In this document: one piece after another, positions 11,846 through 24,789 of the stretch
How the letters are laid out: each line of letters starts with the position of its first letter
Numbering within the stretch: the first letter of the stretch is position 1
Assembly (NCBI GenBank): GCA_030704615.1
Contig: CM060734.1
Location: forward strand, 41,866,042-41,930,041
From: Takakia lepidozioides
Taxonomy: Eukaryota > Streptophyta > Takakiopsida > Takakiales > Takakiaceae
Direction: 5' to 3'
Length of the DNA: 64,000 bases
Program-made: the position numbers and the translations under genes
Notes under the pieces: generated by a model
Told to the model about the DNA's origin: nothing
Seen by the model: the letters and a program-made list of their open reading frames with translations, nothing else
Database searches by the model: none

Positions 11846-14520
11846 TTTGTGTTTTGCAATCCACAAGGAGCACACACTTCTCTGAACTTGATGTTCCCTC
11901 TGGACCTGAGGACAGCCTACACACATCAGGGAGGACGGAGACCTTACATTGGCTATGAGATAAGAGGTGTACATCTAACACAAACAGATGCTTGAAAGCG
12001 AAAAGGATGGTGTCCCTTGATACAGTATTTGGTGAATTTTAGAGTCAAGGAAAAAGCAGCTCAAATGAACTTGCCATTACATACACAGACCCTGGCACAT
12101 GATGCCGAGAACATTGCTTGCAATCAAAGAAAATCCTGAAGCTTCTTACGGAATCAGATTCAGCTATTCATCTATTATTGCCTCTTTCACCTGGCCTTCT
12201 GTGGGTTGTTCTATGAATACGGGGAGTAGATGCAGGTCCTGTGTGTTTCAGTAGGAAGGGGCAAGAGAAAGTACATCCAACTGATGACAGTGAACAGCTG
12301 GTACAACAGTTATTGTTTTGTATTAGCTCAAAGTGTGGATACATACTCGGAACGTCTCAAGCTTACCCACCTCTGAAGTATATTTGTTTTCATGGCAGAG
12401 CTACTGTCAAGCCTTCAAGAGAAAATCTTATGCGGAATTAGGATGCAGTGTAGAAAACCAACAAGACTTCGCACGAGGACATGGATAAGGTCTGGGAGAT
12501 GGCTGCTGTTCTCATCAAAGACCTTGCCATGGCTTGTTGTAATGTTATCTGATACTTGTCCTCAGCACTAGACAGCCCAGGAGATCAGCTGGTCATACTT
12601 CACCACCAACAGCTTGAGTAGCCTTCCGATGAGCCCCTGCAGCAAATCCAGCAAACAGACCAGCTGTAACACTCCTCGTCCTTTTTGTTGCAATAGCTCG
12701 AGCAATCGTGAGCATCGCATGATGACGAAGATGCATGCACCTGTGCTTTCGCTGCTACTTGGGCAACCTTGGCTGCGTCTGTTGGGCCCGATTGCTGACA
12801 AACCGAGCACAATTTGGGGTGATAGCAAGCAGAGCCCTCCCTGCAGTACTCGTCACAGGCAACCGGAATGTGGTTGCACGTCTTAGCCACGCCTCTTGGC
12901 TTGTTGGATACTGCAGCACATTCAGAGAGGTCAGACTGGCTTTCATAGCCTGGTATAGCACTACAAACATACAGCCATACCAGAAAATAGTGACTGAATT
13001 GGGGAAATCTGCCTTATTTTCAATCAAGAGTACGAAGTACGCGCGAACCACCTTGAGCAGCTTGCGCAATTTGTGTGATAAGGAAACTGTGGAAACTTTG
13101 GGAGCCTATACCTCAAATCCTTGTCAAGAGCGGACAGCTAGTGGAAACATTTGCATCTGATGTCGCACTAGATGCAAGATTCAGACGAGGAATTTCTTAT
13201 CAGTGCAAGTTGTAGATGCTGTGGAGATATGTACATTGTTTCCTAGAATCTTGATAGCCTAGCGAGAGACAAATTGCCTCCGCCTTGTATGCTGTAACTT
13301 GTACACGTTATTCTCCTTCATGAGATACGACCTCGTGCGGAGCATAAGTTGATTACGTCCAGGGGAGGCCTGGAGGACAGTAGTGAAAAAGGAGAGAAGA
13401 ACAGGAGCAAAACTGGAACTTTGCAGGTAGTACCTCACAGCAACAGTTTACACGAAAAGACAATGTGAGTGAGACACCTTCTTGTGGGGAAGAATCCCCG
13501 TGTCCTTCAGAAGCAAGAAGGAGAGTTAGGAGCGCTGTGTACAGCATTGGTAGTTTCCGATTGGGATGAGCCATGGATGTTCGCTTTGGAGGAGTAGCGT
13601 GTAGCGGTCTGTAGAATGTGGGAAAGGTGGTGGACCTGAAATATAACAAGAGCCCCAGTGTACTGACTACTGACGTTAGTTCAATGATGGCGGCGGTTTA
13701 TGGGCGTTTTATTCCAGTACACTGGAAGCATGGAAGCGGCTTCCTTCGCCTTCGCAGGTAGTCAGTTGTCCTATCATTTAAGCCTTTTCTTCCTGCATCA
13801 GTAAAAAGATGTGTGGAGTCTGGACCCAAAAGTTGTAAGAGATTTTTAGTTTGCAGTTTGTTTGTCCATTGTCCACTCATAATCACCTACATCTACTCCT
13901 CATCGATGGCCGGGTTGGACCACTGAAAAACATAAACTTGCTGGACCTCAAGATTTCACTCTTAACTGCCAGGTGGGAAAAACAATTGAGATGTCACACA
14001 AGAATATGCAAGGGAGAACATATTCTCATACTCTTGAAAAAGTTCTGGAGGCATATCTTCCCTGATCTTTTTTCTTCAACATCTTTTTTCTCGTAATTTG
14101 ATTCTCTGAAAAATACATCATGTAAACCACCATCCAAATATATGTACAGCAAAGTTTCTGACCAACCACAAGATGCTCCACAGCTGGTAAGGCCTGATCA
14201 TAGCTTCACCAAGTTGGTAACACCAACGTTGGAAAATCGTAGGAAAATCACGTTGGAAAATCACTTTCAAGATGTGCATCTGTTCAACCTCACTACTGAA
14301 CAGACCTGCCCTCCAAGCTAGCTTGACGACCCTTAGAGCAAGATTGATCGACAGCGTGTCGTGGGCTCTTCAGTGCTCATCTCGGTATCGGACATCACCT
14401 TTCGAACTGTGAATGTATTTGAGGTACGAGGTCATGATTTCCCAAGGATGACTCCACCTGCTCTGCAGTGGCAGAAATGTGGGCAGATCATTATTGTTAC
14501 CCGATACAAGATGGTGAGTG
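11846..14520. other. Intergenic, between two gene 3' ends
   Basis: Lies between the convergent stop codons of the importin and membralin genes, so it should hold both 3' UTRs. Several overlapping open frames at 12.57-13.16 kb occupy both strands, but none shows a recognisable domain or consistent splice sites. I see no clear repeat here. Confidence 0.5.
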
Positions 14521-17500
14521 TTACCCAAGCTGAACTCCGTCCGTTTGCCTCTCAATATGCCGTTGTCTCAACCCCTGTTCACTTTCAGTAACAACACCTG
14601 TCACAGATGCATGTGAAGGGGTCACAGAGACTGGTTCTGCTGTAACCCCAGGTCCCTCCCTGACTCTTAACTCCTGGAAACCTGGAAGCAAAAGTGACGG
14701 GCTTCCCAGTATCCATGGCAACACTGAGTAGTATGATGTGAAAGGAGAAGACCGCAATGGCTGGCTCACTGGCCCTTCCGCCTCAGGTCTGGCACCACCA
14801 TACCCAGACCCTGTGGCCCTGTTCCTACCATGCCCTCTATCTCCAAACCTCTGTCTAATGTTATCCCTAAGCCTGCGTATATCTATGCTCCTGTTCCAAC
14901 TGTTGGTGCCAAATTCATGACTAGGATTGTCATTCTGGTTCGAACCATTGGAAGGGATACTGTTTATGCTTGGGATATCTGAATTTCCTCTGCCTAAGCT
15001 ATTGCTACTGCTAACAACACCATCGGGAACCTGGCCAGTCGCAGAATCCACACCACTTTCATCCGAGACATGTCCATTTCCCACTGGGGTACTTGAGCTG
15101 CCTGGGACCAGCCTCAGGGGATTGACTGTCAAACCACTATCCATGAACCGCCAGGTACTTTGGCCTTCAACACTAACATGGCTTCCTGCTCTAGGGTAAT
15201 TTATCCCAGGTAGACCCCTGGAAGTCTCACCAGGATTATTCAAACGGGTCAATCGAACTGTAGAGGTGAGGATGGCAGAGGAGGTAAAATGGAGTCCCTG
15301 TTGCTGCAACAGTGCCCTTTGATCCAGAAAGCTCTGCAGTGCTGGCACCTAATTGCAACAAGAAACCAGCAGCCATTAGCTGGGAAGAAGCGCCACCACG
15401 ACAACCCATTAGAGTAACTAAGAATCTCTGTCCCAGCCGTTGGCAATATTACATCAGTCCAGGATGACATTTGTGCCACTTGAATCAGGAACAATGCTTG
15501 TGCTCAACATGTCTTCTTCGGAGCACCCCTAGAACATTCATGCAATGCGAAAAAAGAGACCAAGCCCAGGGCACAGTGTGAGAGAGAAGAGAGGAGATAG
15601 AGAGAGGAGTGGAGAACCCAAATTTTCTCTATATTATTATTTGAAAACACACCCTGCCCATCTGTTCACGATATTCCTTAGCACACAGGTTTTACTTGCA
15701 GGTCTTCTGTGTTGTTAACTGGCTCCCTTGGGAGAAACTAGCATGCAGTGGCAATGATATACTTCTGGCTTCACACATGCCTTAAAAACCAGGACAACTG
15801 AGAGCCTCTTTTTACTGTTTTGTATGTTAATATTGACCTTTTAATCTCCTTTTGTAGCTCAATGATGTAGTCAAAAGCTGGGCCCTACCAATACATCTTG
15901 CAAAGATGCGTAACAGTTTCAAAGCCCAATTAAAAAAGAGGTACCTCAAAACGGTTCCAAAAGTACAGCACAAGATGCTGCATGAAGGCGCCTGTTGCGG
16001 AAAATGCCAGATAAGAGAAGCCTGGTGCATGCAATGCCCATTACAGTTAAGATGCTTGCCGTAGCCAGTGTGTGATCATAAAGGAGGTTATTTAAAGTAG
16101 GCTCTCACCAAAGGGGGGCTGACACACTAAAAACTATTCTCATAATCCAGTGAATTGGGGAAGGACTGGATCAGCCCCATGTTCATTATTTCTCAAGACA
16201 AGTTTTGAGTACAATCAGTAGTTCATCTATGTTAGCCTGCTGGTTAGAAAGTTTAAAGGCAAAACTGGAAGCCAGAGTTCTCGAATTGGAAGTGCTCACT
16301 TCTCTCTGAAAACTAAAGCTGCGAGTCCTGAGGTAGTACTTGGAGCTAAAGAAGGTTAAGAGTGATCTCAATTTATTACATGTGTGTGTTGACCAGAATT
16401 CTCTCAAGTATAAGCATTACCTTTCAAAACAAAGTCTTTCGAAAGTTATTACCAAGTTATTACTGGTGAGGCAATGCCAGCCGTTATTCAGAAATACCAT
16501 TGATTCTGACTACAAGTTATTCTGCCGTTGGTTGAAAGTAAGATGTATTTGACCCAGCTGCAATCGAACGATCACACCCATTGGGAAGAACATGCACAAA
16601 GGAGCCCTAAAGGCTTAAATTGGAGCTTGCTTCTAAGTAACGAACTGAGGGTACATGACAACAGAGAGAAAGATACAACTCCAGCCCAAGCAAATGTACA
16701 TAAGAGCCACTTCCCCTTACGGGTGGGTACTGCCCATGCCAAAGGTGGGCTCTGCACAAGGACCCTACGCAGGCTGGTGTGATCTGGTTGCCAGGCCTTA
16801 CATGACAACTTACTAGTCAAGTGGCATGCTGCTTAAGGGCAAAACCAAAAGAGGGAAATACGTACCGTAAGTGTAGGAAAAGAAATAGACATGGAAAGCC
16901 ATAAAATAGAGAAAAAAGAAACGCGGGAAATATCGCATGGACAGTGGTGTCCGTACACTGCACATACCATACCCACATGGTATCAGCTAAGTAAACAAAG
17001 CTATGATATATTGGCAAAGCCAGTGTAGCTCATCCTTCAAACAGAGCAGTGTGCTCCCAAAAGAAACTGCAAGATGAAAGTTTTGTAAATAGCAAAGTTT
17101 CCCTTAATACTAGCAAAGGTCAACATCAGTGGAAGATCTCACAACACATCTTCAAACTGCAATCATGCATGCAGCATCTTGAAAAATTCAAAGAGACAGA
17201 GTCTTGCCTGATCATTGTGAAAAGTTCACATAGCCAGACTAGAGTGAGGACCATAAAGGCCAGGAGCTGATCGTCAAAAAATTCAAACAGAAAGAAGAGG
17301 ATGCCTATCATTATCTGCGCCCACCCAGCCAGAGCGCAGCATATGACTGCTATTCGATGGAACTGTCTCTCGTACTCTTCGCGTTAGTCAGTCTATAGTC
17401 ATAAGGCTCCTGCATAGTCACTTTGCCTTTGTGCAATGCTTGAGCTTTGAGTTGTTCTTTGCTTTCCATGGTCCTACAGTTTTCTTTCTGTTTAGCTTGT

Positions 17501-20500
17501 CTCTCATGGAGATACGAAAGGTATTACTGACTTTTTGCCTTGGCCAGCGGCAAGCAACATTCGAGGAGTACATGGTCTCCCTCTGACTTGGCTAGACAGC
17601 TACAGCAAGCTGAGTATGAGTACGATTTCTGTGGTTTTTTCGTTTTATTAAAGAGAGAACAGAATTGAATCGCCAACACTACCACGGGTTAGTGATTGTG
17701 TTACAGTCTGTACTGAGTCAAACATAAAGCCAAAAAAAGTTGAAGCTTTTGAATGGCTCACCGGAACAAACACGAGTGACTCAACCACATGGATGAAAAT
17801 GAGACGGAAGGTGGGAAGACGATGGCGGGCATGGTGCTGCAGCTGCACTGTAAACCCCTCAACCCAAAACAAGGAGCTTTCTTCTTCCATCAGTGAGCTC
17901 AGTATTGTTGTCTTCATCCGATAACTAGAGATGCAAAATGGAATGAAATGATACTTTAGATTGTAGCCTTGTGGCCATCAACCCCGTGCTCAGTTTGAGC
18001 GGAATGATACTTTAGAAACAGAAAGAAAGAAATAAGCTCTCTATCTTCCACAAAAAGGTCCCAGAAAGGGAAATGACATGGCTTTATAACGTCTGTGGGA
18101 AGCTCAAAGAGCTTAAGGATAAGAGCAAGAAAGAGAGAGGGGCCACAAGCAGCCCAAAAGCAAAGGGAGAAAGAAAGGAGGAGGAAAAAGGAAAGCGGAG
18201 AGAGAAGAAGACATAATCATAATCATAATCATAATCATAATAAACATGGGAGGCTGAGAACTACAACGAAAAGAGCGCACTGGAAGAACCCAAACATCCG
18301 GGAGATACGGAGTGCCTTCTGCAGGCATACTGTTCAGAGCTAGGCCCCAGAAGTATCTCCAAACAGAGAGAAAAAAAAAAGAAAAAGGTATTGAGCTCCC
18401 GGAGGGCCAAGGGGACAAAGTGGAACCACAAAGTCGACCTCCTACTTTCCTTGTCTCTCCTACTTTATGCCTGAGATGACCACTAACTCTTGCAAGGGGC
18501 CATGAAAGCAAAGAAACCCTTACCAGTGAACTTCAGCATTCGTGCCTGGGTCTCTCTTAGGGTGAAGGAAACAGACATGGTGGTAGTGAAGAAGACAAAA
18601 AGAGACGTGATGAGCACTCCACATTTGAGGGCAATGTAATCTGCAACATGTACACAGATCCAACTTGCCTGAAAGCCACTTTCTGAATAAGTAAACTAAG
18701 AAATATTGCATACAATCTGGTTGTGTTCTACTAGAGGAAAATTCAGGCACTCAACATTGCAAAGTACGCCCTGGATTCCCAGCATGTAAAACTTGCTGGT
18801 ACAAATTGGCACACTGAAAAATGAAAGGGTTTGTTAAAAATGGCTATGGGAGGAGTATTCATAGAGACATAATCTAATTCATACCCACAATGTTGCCAGG
18901 GGTGGAGAGGATGGGGACGAGTGAGGGCAGACAAGCTAGAACAAAGCTCAATTGATGGAATCAGAAGTGGCTCACAAACCTTTTATCCTATTCTGCGTGC
19001 CACTGAAGTACTGGAGATAGTTAAGATTGTAGAGTTCCTTGGTCTGGAAGTTGTACAGGTAACCTGCTTCAGTTACCACCAGGAGAACAACGGAATACAG
19101 TGAGAAGGTCTAGACCATTCATTTTTGAAGACGACAAACACAGAGTAAGCAGATGGCTTCCAAAGTCTCATCCTCCCTGATGGATTTCCTCTACTCACTA
19201 CTCAATTTCAGGGAGTTTTGCAAGCAGCTAGTGTATTTCTCACCAGCACACTCTACCTGTGAAAGAGCTTCGGGAGTTCCCTACTGAGATTGTCACTTCA
19301 CCAGGCAGGGTTCTACCCTGCAAGGTCAATTACAGCAAGACCACAATATCCATACATTTATGCGCTCCAACTAAAAACAAAGTGTATAAGTTGTGCAGTC
19401 TCTAGCTCAGCATTCAGCTGCCTTCTTAGATGTGAGTATTCTTCGACACAGCTGAGGTGCTAGAGTTGTTCCCTCTGGAGAATAACTTTGTTCAGCCTAA
19501 GGATAAAGGCTAATTTTGAGGTAAGAGATGGTAATCAACCATAAATCAGAATTCCAGCCAGACATATTAGTTTTCTCTTAAATCACATTACCTTCCTCTC
19601 CAACAAAAGGACACGTCAAACTGTAGTCCCTAACTGAGAGCACTCAGGCAAATAACAGCACCTTGTCCGCGGGAGTTGAGAAGACTGTTCATAAGAATAG
19701 TGTCATAGCCCACAAAGGTGTCAATAAGCAGCTGTTGCCACCTGTCAAAACAATCAGGTCACTTTGAGTATTCCTTGAGTGTTGAATATTCACCCTTTGA
19801 GTAGGAATACTATAAGCTCAATACAAACATAACAGAGTTCTTTAGAACTTAAGTTGGCCATTCCATGCATAAAGAAGAAAGGAAAAGCAATGCCAGGTTA
19901 GAACAGAGATTGGCACCGATTGCCAAAGCAAATATTTTGGGCCGAAATGCTGATATTGACCATGCGCACATTATGCCTAAGCTTGGCACCCTCTGACATC
20001 ATAAAGTAGCCCTGCACAGGAAGAAATGAAACCTGTATAACTCTTCCAAATAGAAAAACATATCCATGCAAACATACAGGCACAAAGAAATAATGCATAT
20101 ACACCGTCACTTCGCATTCCTGTAGATACTTACAAAACATAAAGCATACATATAGAGTGTTCCACTGTCTTAATTCTGCAACAAATATGATCACACGGGT
20201 GTTTTAGACCTGCTAGATCCCTTTCCCATTTTGGCTACCAGAATATTCTTCTGAAAAATGTGGGGATGGTCAATGTATTAGATATCATACTGGACCCGCC
20301 CTGCTTTCTTGTTGCTTACAGATCTTGCTACGGGTCTTCTTGTAGGTTTTCTTATGCTTCACCTAACTTGACGCAGAACCACCTAAATGTGACAAAAATG
20401 CTCTAACAACTAGCTATCTGTTGAAGCTCAGCACTGCTTTGGCATTTCCTGGTAGCTGCCTCCAGGCACGTGGGAATCTGCCCAGGTTTGACTAGCCCAG

Positions 20501-23121
20501 AGGTATAGAACAGTATGGAGATATCAAATGTACCTGTAAGTTAGAAACTCAAAGAACAGGTCTGACTAGAAAGCCCTCCCTCACCTTCTCAGTACTATAC
20601 AGATACGTTGGGTCGTACATTTTACTCCGTCTCCCTTGTGTATCCACTGCGTACAGACAACATCAGACCCTAAACAAAAACAACACGAAGGTCTTGAAGA
20701 GCATCACTGCAACAAGCTCATTGAGTACCACTGTCAAACATTCACCATCCCCAACCTTCATACTTCTTGCAAAGTTTTTTTGTTTTTTCTGACAAGAATC
20801 CTAAAACTTCCAATCACTCAAAAAGGTGGCACAATCGTATGCTCAAACAAAAGCACCTTTTGACTAATCAAGAACCAAGAATGCAAGACCTAGAGGACTT
20901 TAATAATTGCATGCTTCACAAAAATAATCTGTCAGATTGTTCCTCTGAAATGATAATTATAATGCCTTCAACACCCATACTATCATTCAAATAATGAAGT
21001 ACCAAAAGACTTCATACCAAGAACTGAGTCAAGTTTGTTCAATGCCACAGTGCGGCGGTCACTGTTTGGCGTGGCTCTAAACAGTTCCCAACCTGCAATC
21101 CTCTGCTCATCACAGTTTACATATACGCGTCCCAGTCAGAATTATTCTGAACAGATTCATCCACCAGACAATGGAAATGAAAAAGTAGAAAACTTCCATC
21201 GAATAGGACAGGAAGGCCCAGTTGTATCATGAGGCAGACTGGGCATGGTTATGTGAATACTTGCCCAGGACGGGAAAACCAAACTGAAAAGATACAAAGT
21301 GCTTGAGTATAGCATGTCTAAGTTGGCAGTCAGACAACTTCTTTGACCAGCTTCGACTACCACATCAGCTGCCCAGTCAGTACTACATGGGGTGTCGTTC
21401 GTGAGAGGGCTCCAAAAAATAAGCAATTTTGTATGCACTACCTATAACCTAACTATTTGAGTATTTGTTCGCAAGTCTAGAGAGGATCAAAGTGAACCAG
21501 CCTGGGGTCTAGCTTTCAACCAGAAAGACACATTTAACTCACCCAACCTTGCCAAAAGCTTCGAAGGGTTTGTTCTGCTCTCTTCAGACACCCTGATCCA
21601 TAGCTACTCCACCTTGTCGAGTAATGCAGCAATGCTACCCCCAGAGGTCCTCTACCAGTCCCAGCCATTGGCCTGCTGCTTTGGACAGCAGGTCCAAACC
21701 CTTCTTCCACGCTAGTCTGCTGGTCAGACGATTTGTGGATCATCTGCTCGGTCCCAATTCCATCGGCAGTGTTTAGATTCTCATACCGTGGTTCAGTGTT
21801 CCCTGATGTTTTGCCCACTAGGTTATGCGGAATTGTGCCGATGAGATTTAACCAGAACTTCTTCCATCCCTCACCCAACACGTTTGGGACTTGGTATTTA
21901 TCTGGGGTCACCAATTCTCCCACTTCAGATGCACTACTAGGATGTGGCTGCTTGGAGATCTCATGCCTGCCCCTCTCGAAAGCCTCCTCTGTCATAAGGT
22001 TCCAGCTGCCTGTAATCTGGAGATATGACCTTAAACTGTCAGTGTTGAATTGGCAAACACCTTAAAAACTTCAAATTTCCAAGCGAGTTGGTTTGTAAAT
22101 CCAGGTATTTGTTACTGGAATTACAACTGGACCAAGTCGAGTTTCTGTGCATCATGTCTTTGGTGAAGACCATGGATCAGAAAGACTGCCAGTTACTTTG
22201 ACAGTCATTGTTAGGTCCCCGCCAGCTGGGTTTGAGCCCCTCCTGCTGCTGCTGCTCCTCCTCCTCTACAGAAGGTGGGATGGCAAAGTTGGCAAAGTCA
22301 TCTCCAACCACACAAGCTCAAACCCTACTAGGATACCTTCCATGATGTTAGGTCTCCAAAGATGAGGTGCTTACAGAGAACCAGAGCAACAAATACACAC
22401 AAAGTCTAGGCAACCAGGAAAGGACAATGCGGATGTCAAGTTAGCCTGTCGTACCTTAATCTGCACCAATTGAGCATCAGCTATGTTGGTAAATTCCTCT
22501 GCACATCCAGGCTGATAGGAACCAAAACGAAAAAGTGTGGGAAGATGCTAGAGTAAAGCCCAAGCCCACTAGACATCACCTCAGATCTTCTTATGAGAGT
22601 TGCCACTTCTGTGCAGAAAGCGGCTCAATACATTCTAGCCTTAAAAATTTTAGGGGCTCCTTTTTGTAGACATGATTCTCAAACATTTCCTGTAGTCTCT
22701 GGAAAGAAACCTGTTATGTTCGTTCCTGATAGAGCTTTGGTTGCTAATGAGGATTGGTACAAAGAAACGGTTGTGGGCTCGTCTAGGACGCACAATTTTC
22801 AGGGGCGACAAATTCAAGTAGGTGAAGTTCCCTACATCAAGCAATAAAGAATTCGACAGATCACTGGGATGTGGTGATAGCACGACTCAACTATGTGCTG
22901 TGAGTTAGCAAAGCTTGAATCGGTCTGCGATTTGAAGGGAAGGAAAGAGAAAAAACCTGAGCCACAAAGTTGTCGTGCATGACGGCGAGCAGGGTAAGCA
23001 GCATGAGAGCATTGCACAGACATGTATACTCAAGCGCAGTCCTGAATCGCGGCGTCAACAAGCGAGCTAACACCCCCGACAATCGCGCGTGTACCCTCAG
23101 AAATGTCTGTTCTGGATCCAT
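14521..23121 (-). CDS. Membralin-like ER membrane protein
   Basis: Plant membralin (TMEM259 family), a multi-pass ER membrane protein; animal homologues work in ER-associated degradation. Starts MDPEQTFLRV at 23121. Exons in phase: 23121-22957, 22511-22455, 22316-22197, 22009-21548, 21092-21018, 20646-20585, 20011-19917, 19741-19662, 19063-18980, 18640-18524, 17847-17762, 17314-17208, 16957-16866, 16021-15945, 15348-14521. Family blocks include GYFMMSEGAKLRHN, CFGNRWQQLLIDTFVGYD, FVFFTTTMSVSFTLRETQ, VQLQHHARHRLPTF, IMIGILFFLFEFFDDQ, SMRYFPRFFFLYF and LVLYFWNRFEVPALQ. The 17314-17208 exon ends in a GC donor. Phases of the second and third exons do not match directly; a 31-nt exon at 22405-22375 would fix this but leaves introns of only 49 and 58 bp, so that join is unresolved. 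The last exon adds a long Ser/Gly-rich tail. Confidence 0.9.
17961..18003 (+). mobile_element. 43-bp dispersed unit with target-site duplication
   Basis: A 43-bp segment starting TTGTAGCCTTGTGGCCATCA sits in a membralin intron between two copies of ATGATACTTTAGA (17948-17960 and 18004-18016). The flanking 13-bp repeat is what retroposition or transposition leaves. Related units occur near 25.85, 34.65 and 51.72 kb. Confidence 0.6.
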
Positions 23122-23639
23122 CTTCTTTCAAAACCTCCGCCTTTTGCAAGGAAAGTTAGTCCCAATCTCTCTACTTAACTCAATAACAATATCGCCATCC
23201 ACCTCTATCCCTCCGGTTCAATGGCTGCAAGGCTGCTGTAATCGCAAGCATTGTCTTTTCTCCCTCTAGTAGAGTCTCATCTTGTCAACCATCGCCATCT
23301 CTCTGATTGCGCTCGCTCGCCTCCCTCCTCTCCCATTGTTCTTCAACCTTCCCCATCCGAGTGCTGCAAAGGTATCCCTTGTATCCTTCACTCTACGCCA
23401 AGCACCACCACATCCTTCCTCTCTTTTTGCGGCCGGGAAAACGCGCAACCATACGTGCTTAATTGCTTTATCGACAATCTTTGTCACTCGTTTTGGTCAC
23501 GAGATTAGTCTCACTCTCTGCGTCTGTCTCTCTCAGAATTCATTCCTACTACCTCGCTCAATAGCAGAGCCTACAAGCCGTCTCACGACTCCTTCTCCTG
23601 ATTCAGAATCCTGAGATTCTTATCCTGGAGACAAGAGTA

Positions 23640-24789
23640 GAAAAACCCACAATCATGACGTGGAACCCATCCGCCACGCCCGCCTCAAGTTCTGCCGACA
23701 AGAGCTTTCTACCCGAAAGCACGCCTGGCAGAAGATGAAGGAGAGGAAGGGCATCACAGAACATACATACTTAGAATCACGTGGTGGATCCAATGCGGAG
23801 TGAGTGACGGTCCCTGCCTATCGGAACGATTTGCCAAGTCACCGCTGCATGATGGGTCACAGACGACCCCGAACATGGAACCCAACATTTATCTCATGGT
23901 ATCTATGTATCTATTTGTCAGATTCTGCACAGTTGGAAAGTCTACAGTGTGAGGATGATGGTGACAATGTTTGGCACTGCTACCAAGATGATTGTATGGC
24001 AATCCTCTCTACCTTTAGAGGAAATCCCATGTAAGTACATGCATTCGTGATCAACAACAAAAATTTCATGGCCCACATCTTTATACATCAAGAATATATC
24101 TCCACCTTCTCTAACATTTTGCCTATGATACAGGCCACGAAGAGGGGGAATCAACTTGTGTTCAGTCTTGCTTCGACAACAACCTCGTATTGTAACAGCG
24201 ACACTGCTGTCTGTTTCTCGTACGTATGCATTTCCTTGATCAGTGTTGCGAGTAAAGAGAAATAATGCTTTGAATGAAAGAGATCAAACCACCACATCAA
24301 CATTATACCAGCTCCAAGATGGACATCCAGTCCTACATGAGTTCATTAGAGCTCCATCTGGATACTTGATATCTGATGAGTACCACACCTTTCACTCTTC
24401 CTTCAATACATCAGCAGTCTAGCAAACTGATACTGAGAAGTGCTTGCAAGTCGGAGTATGAATATTCCACCAGACCAAGTAGCTTATTCTGTGAAACAAG
24501 AATTGGAATTCTTGCTAGGTAAGTCCTCGCCTTGATATGCTCAAACAACCATCCTTCTTTACTTGTCTAATGTCTACACTTGGAAATTGATAATGCCAAC
24601 AGCAGAAAATTGGGCCTTCAGCCAAAACTTCATGTATCCAGAACTTCTAAACTGAAATATCACCTGGTACTCTCTACATACTTCATGGACAGATATTGGA
24701 TGAGTTTCAACAGCTGCTGGCTGGCTGTCGGCGCTGTTCATGACAAAGGAGAAATGGACTCCTTTGACACACCTGTCATACCAGAGTAA
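23640..24789 (+). CDS. Candidate spliced gene, unknown family
   Basis: I do not recognise this protein. A set of exons can be read with matching phases: one ending about 23783 (contains EPIRHARLKFCRQELSTRKH), then ~23930-24030 (CEDDGDNVWHCYQDDCM), ~24135-24219 (RRGGINLCSVLLRQQPR), ~24246-24371 (LYQLQDGHPVLHEFIRAPSG), ~24424-24519 (SEYEYSTRPSSLFCETRIG) and ~24692-24789 ending DTPVIPE and a stop. Acceptors and donors are mostly plausible (for example donors at 24031 and 24520), but the first and fourth donors are weak. The 5' end would face the membralin start at 23121, giving a shared promoter region. No domain, signal peptide or membrane span stands out. It may be a fast-evolving gene, a decayed one, or chance. 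Confidence 0.3.

Noticed and set aside
12568-13160. Overlapping open frames on both strands between the importin and membralin genes
   Set aside because: No domain, no consistent splice sites, and frames overlap in conflicting ways.
14738-15199. Plus-strand frames at the membralin 3' end
   Set aside because: Antisense to the last membralin exon.
18215-18243. Possible coding repeat from CATAAT units
   Set aside because: A simple trinucleotide/hexanucleotide microsatellite in a membralin intron.
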